Assembly (NCBI GenBank): GCA_002633005.1
Contig: NMRA01000227.1
Span: 349,546 to 413,545, forward strand
Direction of reading: 5' to 3'
DNA length: 64,000 nucleotides
From: Phoronis australis
Lineage: Eukaryota; Phoronida; Phoronidae
Position numbers and translations under genes: made by a program. Numbering within the stretch: the first letter of the stretch is position 1; every line of letters starts with the position of its first letter. Under the pieces are notes generated by a model. The model was not told the origin of the DNA. It saw nothing but the letters and a program-made list of their open reading frames with translations, and ran no database searches. Positions 58,201 to 64,000 of this stretch are shown here, piece by piece.

Positions 58201-61200
58201 GTCATGTTTTGTGGATAATTAATTTTTAAGTGACAGTTGTTGATTACACTTGTCACTTTGACATTTTTATGTCGTCCATCATTATCTTTTGTAGTCTGTC
58301 GATTTTCTCAAAAATTGTTTGACAGATTGTGATGAAGTTGCTCATAGGCTTATATGCCAGGGATACACTGGCACGGCTCAATTTTCAAACTGATTTGACT
58401 TCTGTGGCAACCCCTGTTGGATGTTTTATTAGTTTTCTGCAAGACATTCTTTGTCCGTCAGTTTTTGGCAAAATGAGTATCAATTTTGACAAAACATGAT
58501 GACGTGGTGGATATGGGCCTACACCAGTTGATTTTTAATTGACTAACGTGAACCCCTGGTGAGCATTTTAGCTTCCGATAAGGGATTCCTTGTTCTTCAA
58601 TTTTTGATGAAATGATTACAAATTTTGCCAGAGCTAGATGCAAAGTTATGTGGTGGGAGTGCACTGGCATCATTTGATTTTCAGATGGTTTTGACCATTG
58701 CAGCCCCCTTTTAGCCCTTAAATTTTGTGTAAGGAATTCAATCTGTCAATTTGTTAGTTTTGATTTTTGCAAAAACCACTTGACGGATCATGATGAAATT
58801 TGGCACAAAGTTATGTGACAGAGATGCATTGGTACCAGTTGATTTTGAGACAGATTCGACTATACTTTTTGACAAGAAATTCCTTGTATGTCAATTTTTT
58901 GATAAACGTCTTCATTCACTCACCTTACCAAAAATTGACACAGCAGTCTTTGGAGTACATGCGGCGACACTAGTTGATTTTCAGATGGACTCGATATAAC
59001 CCGTTGGCAATAAGTTGTAGTCATATATGACATATTTTGCTTTCTTCACCTCCTTTATGGACAGTTCACAATTACAGCCACGGTTGTATAAACTGTACAC
59101 TGTTGGAAGGTAGGTGGTCTACGGTTTCTGCTAACATATGCTGTTAAGATCATAAAAAATGGCTATGCACTTTTTCACATAAAAAATACACTGAGAAGTG
59201 TTTAAAAGTTGTTTTATTTTGTGTCGATGAACTTGTATTGTTGAACTTTAAGGCATTGTTTACTATTTCCTGAATAAATACTGACTTATGAAAGTAAAAC
59301 TTTCTTCATCTGACTGTATTGTTTCCTTTTTCTCCTCTGTTCTTCTCAGGCCCGTGTGCGCATGGTGCTGGCTTATCTCTTTGCCCAGTTGACTCTGTGG
59401 GCCAAAGGTCGACCAGGAGGACTCCTGGTGTTGGGTTCTGCCAACGTTGATGAAAGGTATTGATATAACTCCCTTGAGCTGATGCTCAGTATTGTGTTGT
59501 CTATTGGTCTGGACACAGACTCACTGTGGTAGTTTACTGAGTACTCCATGCAAGCATAAAGCTCTTTTATTGCAAGTACAACCTTTGTCCTGCCTGGAAA
59601 CTGGTGGTTTTGCATTTTTGTTTGTTATTTAATTTATTGTAAATTTAGTTAGCAGTATGTTGAAGGGTGTCAGTTTGATGTCAAAATATGTTGAAGATTA
59701 CTGTTTGATAAATGTCTGGCAGCATTGTTTACCTCTGATATAAATATTATGACGATGAAATGTCTGGCAGCATTGTATACCTCTGATATAAATATTATAA
59801 TGATGAAATGTCCACACGATCTCCTACTACATCACAAGAAGTCAACACTTTGTCAGCTGCAAGTGGGTGACTGCAACACAATTTTATTTGATTGGGGATA
59901 GGTTAAAATACATGCCTCTAAATGTCATTGATTGGGTCTGAGTTCTTTGTCATTTTCTTGTCCTTTGGGGTAGTATTGCACATATTCATGTAAAATGTTG
60001 CTCACACTGTCTGTTCTGTTGACATGCTGGCCTGTGATATGCAACCGCACATGTCAGGCATGGGGAAAGAGGGGAGATACTCTCATTCATTTTCAGTGTT
60101 TCAGTGGTTTTACATCACTGCGTAAGTATAATAGATTTGAAAACGATTAATCTATAGTTTATTTATGTTTTAGTTTGACTTATCACTGCCATTTTATTAT
60201 TTTCATTCACTAGACTCGCAAACACTAAATAGTTTATTTGGCGAAACAAAATTTTGCCAAGTATGTTGTATTTACAATTTTTTGACTTCCGCTTTGGTAC
60301 CTATAAAACTGTATGCTTAATCACTGTTTGCGAAATTCAGAACATACTGTATTCGTCCGCGTTACTGGCCAGGGCGCTTAAATTGGGAATCTAGAAAAAT
60401 GGAGTGGGCGGTAAGCCGAGCATGGGCCGTAACCCGGACGAGTACGGTATGTTATAATTAATGAGAGGATTACCCTGTCAGTTTTAGACGACTTGCTGTG
60501 TGCCCCTTGTATGCTATTTTTAAGGTGGCAATAATCCTGCATTCCGTTAAAGAAACTAAATTTTGATTTAGACTACTTATCACTTTAAAAGTTGTATAAA
60601 ATCGTTCCTTGCTCAGGTGAGAAGTGATATTTGGTCTTCCAAAAACTGACAGTTCCTCAAATTCATTGTTGGTGAATAAAAATGACACACCATGACAAGC
60701 CAACTTGTAGAGCCTCAGTCTCAAGCAATAACAAACTGTCAGTTCTTTCCAAGGCCAGAAATAACACTTAGCTTGACTAAGGAACAATTTGAGACTGAGT
60801 TTTTAATGGTAAGTGGTCTCAATCATCAGTTGGCAAATTACTGTAAGTGATCTGGTTAGTGGAAATGTTGAAATAACCATCCTTGTTTGTGTATGTGCTG
60901 TATGCCACAATGCATGTGGTAGGCGCATAACTATGGTCTGTGCAGTATGTGGTGGGCGCTTATCCATGCTCTTCATTGCTCTTGTTTTTAATATTTACTT
61001 GCAGATAACTCTTTGTTACCTTTTAGTTTTTTATTATTTTCGGTCATGGATTTTGTTAGCTTTACAGCAGAAACTGTTGTCTTTGGGAGTGATACTGGAA
61101 TCCAGTAAGTCACTTGATACCTGTTTTATTGCAGCCTGAGAGGTTACATGACTAAATACGATTGTTCAAGTGCCGATATCAACCCTATTGGTGGAATAAG

Positions 61201-62589
61201 TAAGACTGATCTTCGCAGCTTTGTCAAATACAGCATGAAGAAATTTGGCCTCACTGCCCTCAAAGAGTAAGAAATGTTCACTGTCTTGCTGACCATAGAT
61301 AGTGCAATGTTCACTGTCTTGCTGACCATAGATAGTGCAATGTTCACTGTCTTGCTGACCATAGATAGTGCAATGTTCACTGTCTTGCTGACCATACATA
61401 GTGCAATGTTCACTGTCTTGCTGACCATAGATAGTGCAATGAGTGACGTTTATGATCACTGGCAACTCATCCTGTGGTATTGACAACAAGACAACTAAAC
61501 AAGCGTGTACAGTTACGAAACAGTGTACTACAGCTGCTAGCGTGTACAGTTACGAAACAGTGTACTACAGCTGCTGTAACTTTGTGAAAGTCTTCTACTG
61601 CTATGTCTATGGGTTTAATATTCAAATCAAAATGGATGCCGAATGTATAATTATTTGCTTATCAGAAATGCCTATAGTCTTTTTTTAAAAGCTTTTTTTC
61701 ATGTCATCCGGATTCTGATGTCACGTTAATTTTGTTTTTTAGTAACCATGCAAAAAAATAAATCACTCGGTCAAGGCAGTTCCCTCCATCACACTATTGC
61801 ACAAAGGTGCATTTAAATTAAGGGGAAAGTTCATATTTTCAATACACGTTATCTGGGCAGACTTTAGGGTGTGCACTCTGAGTATGCTGACATGCAGATT
61901 GTGATTGCATTGATATAAACAAATGGCGTTGTTTTGCATTAAAAATGACTTGAATCACAGCAAAACATATCTTTCCCAAAATATTGATTATTCCTTTGTC
62001 CATGCGGAGCATCTCCTGAAAGTTTTTACAAATCTGCTCAACATTTTGGGTAAAAAAATTCTAGCTGACTGACCACACAAGTGATGGACAGAGCCTACTT
62101 CCAAGAATTATGTAGTGGAGGTACTCGTAAAATAAAACAATTATTGACTTTCACACTCAGTATATTTATTCTTGGACCCCAAAAATGTGATAATGACTTC
62201 GTCTCTACCTCGTTTATTATCGCATTTTGGGGTCTGAAAACCAAAATATTGCCCTCTGTGAAAATCAATAATTGCATAAGAATGGTTCTAACCAGTCAAT
62301 GTAATTTTATTAATTTTCACAGAATTTGTCACTGTGGTCTTGGCTGATACGCAGAAAATGCAAGAAAAATAGAGACTAGCTTCGTATACGAAGAAGCGGA
62401 ATTTGCTTTGATGATATAGAATGACACTGGGTTTTGATAGTGTTTGTATCTGTACGCAACTTGTCGTCCTTTTCAATTGCAATGTGATTTGACCCAAAAG
62501 TTTGTAATGTTTTTTCCAGCATCCTTGACATGCCTCCTACTGCTGAACTAGAACCACTCAAAGATGGACAAGTGGCTCAGACTGATGAG
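43265..62589 (+). CDS. NADSYN1: Glutamine-dependent NAD+ synthetase, 3' end outside window
   Basis: Fifteen exons: 43265-43349, 45374-45434, 46126-46242, 48097-48150, 49972-50113, 51437-51525, 52196-52313, 52880-53011, 53507-53706, 54865-55016, 55416-55584, 58036-58171, 59350-59456, 61135-61266, 62520-62589; 588 codons in one frame. It makes NAD+ from nicotinic acid adenine dinucleotide, ATP and glutamine in the cytosol. The N-terminal nitrilase-type glutaminase domain (about 5-290) has Glu45 in GPELEL, Lys114 in LIRPKMML and the nucleophile Cys175 in SEICEELW, the same numbering as human. The ATP-pyrophosphatase synthetase domain has SGGIDS (357-362), [16 protein letters not shown] and GSANVDES, then [19 protein letters not shown]. 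The frame leaves at QVAQTDE. Human is 706 aa, so roughly 120 residues lie right of the window. Exon 7 uses a GC donor (AAG|GCAAGT at 52314); the others are GT-AG. Divergent from SVIP. Confidence 0.97.
43517..43540. repeat. Short palindrome in NADSYN1 intron 1
   Basis: CTTGGCGAAAT and ATTTCGCCAAG are perfect 11-nt inverted arms around GT. A related sequence at 60238-60270 (TTTGGCGAAAC ... TTTTGCCAAGTATGTTG) shares the GCCAAGTATGTTG right flank, so it is part of a dispersed element. Confidence 0.7.
44735..44870 (+). repeat. G-rich minisatellite with 31-N assembly gap
   Basis: Units of about 17 bp, GGTACCAGGCAGTGGGG, right of the N run at 44757-44787, and a GGCAGTG stub left of it. Poly-G runs of 4 to 8 probably caused the gap. 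NADSYN1 intron 1. Confidence 0.85.
47535..47746 (+). repeat. 53-bp minisatellite, four near-identical copies
   Basis: Four copies of a 53-bp unit starting ACCAACACTATCATAGGAAC and ending TTTATCACTGAAGAC. Near-identity implies recent duplication or active homogenisation. NADSYN1 intron 3. Confidence 0.95.
48560..48716 (+). repeat. 37-bp minisatellite
   Basis: About four copies of GAGTATGTTATGAGTGTGGT then TTTCAGCCTCACCACTA. Each unit contains TTTTCAG, a plausible 3' splice-site core, but no exon follows. NADSYN1 intron 4. Confidence 0.9.
48815..49315 (+). repeat. 42-bp minisatellite, about 12 near-perfect units
   Basis: Unit GATATCCGGATATTGCCTCA then GACCATGCACATCAACTTAG then AG, about 12 times with only the first two and last units diverged. 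It is open in two frames on the plus strand; no splice sites or family similarity support translation. NADSYN1 intron 4. Confidence 0.95.
49450..49640 (+). repeat. 23-bp minisatellite
   Basis: About eight copies of GTGTGAAGACAGTTGTAATG then GAG. The outer units differ (GAAGAAAGTTGT). NADSYN1 intron 4, directly after the 42-bp array. Confidence 0.92.
53012..53169 (+). repeat. 20-21-bp minisatellite starting exactly at the NADSYN1 exon 8 donor
   Basis: Eight units of GTGGGTATCATGGGCCTTTG or close variants. The first GTGGGT is the exon 8 5' splice site itself (GATGTG|GTGGGT), and seven of the eight units repeat it after TTG. The array therefore holds a series of decoy donor-like sites. Confidence 0.88.
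56039..56340 (+). repeat. 65-bp minisatellite
   Basis: About five diverged units containing CTTGTGATTGGCTAA, ATGTCATGACTCAATAA and GAGACACCACTACAGAGAGC. Each unit carries ATTGG, an inverted CCAAT box. NADSYN1 intron 11. Confidence 0.88.
57195..57393 (+). repeat. 15-bp minisatellite
   Basis: About 12 units of AGTAATGATACAAGC or AGTAATGATACAAAC. The frames it opens (Asn/Asp/Thr/Ser-rich on plus, Leu/Tyr/Cys-rich on minus) are repeat artefacts. NADSYN1 intron 11. Confidence 0.93.
58250..59010. repeat. Degenerate array of 130-200-bp repeats
   Basis: Four diverged units, each with TGTCAATTTTT(T/G), a CTTGACGGAT-like part, ATGATGAAATTTGGCACAAA, GGGATACACTGGCAC or GAGATGCATTGGTACC, and AGTTGATTTTCAGA. 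The ATGAAATTTGGCA pattern is shared with the repeats at 12680 and 62620, suggesting a common origin. NADSYN1 intron 12. Confidence 0.7.
59700..59815 (+). repeat. Tandem duplication, about 54-bp unit
   Basis: Two copies of AAATGTCTGGCAGCATTGT(T/A) then TACCTCTGATATAAATATTA then T(G/A)A(C/T)GATG. NADSYN1 intron 13. Confidence 0.8.
60347..60447. mobile_element. 101-bp MITE of the CNGTA[A/T]TC group
   Basis: The left end CTGTATTCGTCCGCGTTACT (60347) and right end GTAACCCGGACGAGTACGG (to 60447) are imperfect inverted repeats, flanked by TA on both sides (60345-60346 and 60448-60449). The interior GGGCGCTTAAATTGG and GTGGGCGGTAAGCCGAGCAT matches the subterminal repeats of 26304-28701 (GGGCGCTTAAATTGG is identical), so it is a deletion derivative of that family. 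Confidence 0.85.
61273..61440 (+). repeat. 33-bp minisatellite after NADSYN1 exon 14
   Basis: Five near-identical units AATGTTCACTGTCTTGCTGA then CCATAGATAGTGC, beginning 6 nt after the exon 14 donor (GTAAGA). The donor itself is not repeated here. Confidence 0.93.
61500..61575 (+). repeat. Tandem duplication, about 37-bp unit
   Basis: Two copies of GCGTGTACAGTTACGAAACA then GTGTACTACAGCTGCT. NADSYN1 intron 14. Confidence 0.85.
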
Positions 62590-62619
62590 GTATGATGTCA
62601 TTGGACCGGTCTGATGCTC

Positions 62620-63300
62620 AGTTTTTATGTGCCCACATTCACGCGGGTGCACATTGCCGTCATCTCTGTCTGGGCATCTTTGTTTTGCTGCTGTATCTCC
62701 TGAACCTCTAGGAGAATCGAAATGAGATTTGGCAGACTTGCTCTTTTGAACCTGACGACAGATGACATCAAGTTTTGAAATGATTTGACTTATTGCTGCG
62801 GTTGTGTCTCCTTTACACTTTGCAGCATCTTTGTGAATTTGGAAAGTGTTTTCCTTTCTGTGTAATAACAGCCGACCATAAGTTGGAAAGATCTGACTTC
62901 CACTGTGCCCTGTAGGGGCAATTTTAGGTTATCTTCTTTATATTCGGAGTATTTGCATGAAATTTGGCATGTACAATAGCTTTTTATTGAGACAACAGCA
63001 ACAATGCCTTTTCTTTGTTGGACGGATTTGACTTACTCTGTGCCACCTAGTGGCCATTTTTAATGTGTCCACATGTTCACATGGGGATTCAACTGCCAGT
63101 GTGCCCCCTAGTGGCACTTTTAGTTTTATATGTTTGATTCTGTATTTGTCCAATTCCATGATGGATTCTCACTAAATAAGGTAAATATGTTTCTATTAAG
63201 AAGGTGACAAATAATTTTCAGTTTTGGCCGTATGCAACGTATTCTGCGTCATATAGTGGCCATTTTTATTATTTTTGAGTCTGTTTTTCAATGTTTGCCT
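62620..63300. repeat. CTCF-motif repeat family, NADSYN1 intron 15 copy
   Basis: Starts CAGTTTTTATGTGCCCACAT, like 12680. Inverted CTCF-core-like motifs at 63040-63053 (GTGCCACCTAGTGG) and 63101-63114 (GTGCCCCCTAGTGG), with weaker ones near 62902 and 63247. ATGAAATTTGGCATGTAC and GAATCGAAATGAGATTTGGC are the spacer signature. Confidence 0.75.
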
Positions 63301-63539
63301 CTATCTGCCAAACTGCTGGAAAGATCATTATGAAAATTTGCAGATGTGTTTCTGCTGAGGAGATGATAGCTGACATTTTAGAATCCTTGAATATTGGGCC
63401 ACCCCTAGTGTCAATTTGTATGTTTCCACGGTTGTATTTCCTTAACTCTTCGCAAGGTATTTGTGAAATTTGACAAGTTTTTTTCTTATGATCGATGTGA
63501 CTGCGTGCAACCATGACTTTAGGATCTATCTGACTACCA

Positions 63540-64000
63540 CTTTTATTATTTTTATTTTTATTAATGTAATATTTACAATGAGGGTAGCCCCATCAGTTCA
63601 CACTGCTTTTCATGGGGGCCCTCGGTAAAAAACGAACAGATAGTAAGACAAAAACAGAATTACACAATGAAAGACAAATTTAAGTAATAAGCAAAGAATA
63701 AGAAGTTAACATGGAAAGACTGATGAAGCAAAATAAAAATAAAATATGATAAATAAAAGATAAAGAAATTAAGACAAGGTAATTAACTAAAAATAAAATA
63801 AAAATATAAATATAAAAAATTAAAACAGACAATAAATAATTAATAAAAGTAAGACATTATATAAATAACAAATGAATAAACATGCAATTTAGACACTACA
63901 TGGAGTTAAATCTATTTCTTATAATTCTTTTAAAGGTTAGAAAGGATGATGTAGATTTGGCATCTGCAGGGAGAGAGTTCCATAAAAAGGGCCCGCTGTA
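63540..64000 (-). mobile_element. LINE 3' end, continues right of the window
   Basis: On the minus strand the end of an ORF2 is readable from 64000 to a TAG at 63898-63896, with PFLWNSLPADAKSTSSF, the C-terminal signature also present in the LINE at 17560. It is followed by an A-rich 3' UTR and GGGGCTACCCTCATTGTAAA, then an AAATA-type tail at about 63540-63580. The same 3' end occurs at 12507-12595. It inserted in NADSYN1 intron 15. Confidence 0.75.

Noticed and set aside
7717-61440. Many minisatellite units are multiples of three (15, 21, 24, 33, 42, 45 bp)
   Set aside because: Such arrays stand out because they create open frames. Others here are 14, 23, 37, 53 and 65 bp, so this is detection bias and not coding constraint.

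Overview
The window is animal nuclear DNA: AT-rich, with long introns, GT-AG splice sites, abundant minisatellites, short inverted-repeat DNA transposons, LINE and Ty1/copia remnants, and two runs of N typical of a draft assembly. The proteins look like those of an invertebrate deuterostome (lancelet or acorn worm) or another slowly evolving bilaterian. I cannot name the species. Intron-exon structures below were built by hand from splice consensus, reading phase and recalled family conservation.

Four protein genes are supported. (1) DEAF1-like transcription factor, + strand, 896-13455, 7 coding exons, 440 aa, with a clear SAND domain but no visible MYND zinc finger. (2) TALDO1, transaldolase of the pentose phosphate pathway, + strand, 17121-31302, 9 exons, 332 aa, catalytic Lys142 kept. 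(3) SVIP, small VCP/p97-interacting protein, - strand, 43037 down to 34657, 3 tiny exons, 81 aa. (4) NADSYN1, glutamine-dependent NAD+ synthetase, + strand from 43265, 15 exons (588 codons) before the gene runs off the right edge. TALDO1 and SVIP are convergent. SVIP and NADSYN1 are divergent, with 227 bp between their start codons. To my knowledge the human orthologues of all four lie on chromosome 11, so this looks like a piece of an old linkage group.

Layout: 1-895 is a dispersed repeat plus the DEAF1 upstream region. 896-13455 is DEAF1, with inverted-repeat elements in introns 3 and 4. 13456-17120 is the DEAF1 3' UTR and a repeat-bearing intergenic region. 17121-31302 is TALDO1, with a decayed LINE in intron 1, minisatellites and an N gap in intron 4, a long hairpin in intron 5, and a 2.4-kb DNA element inside a minisatellite in intron 6. 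31303-34656 is the convergent intergenic region. 34657-43037 is SVIP; its 7-kb first intron holds a copia element inside repeats that carry CTCF-like motifs. 43265-64000 is NADSYN1, whose introns hold about ten minisatellites.

The most interesting signals are: a DNA-element group with 24-nt ends (CNGTA[A/T]TC ... GCCC) and TA target duplications; a dispersed repeat carrying CTCF-core-like motifs; minisatellites that have multiplied actual splice-site sequence (SVIP last acceptor, NADSYN1 exon 8 donor); a copia pol kept in one frame with three in-frame TAG codons; and the MYND-less DEAF1. I saw no CRISPR array, rRNA or intact tRNA gene.
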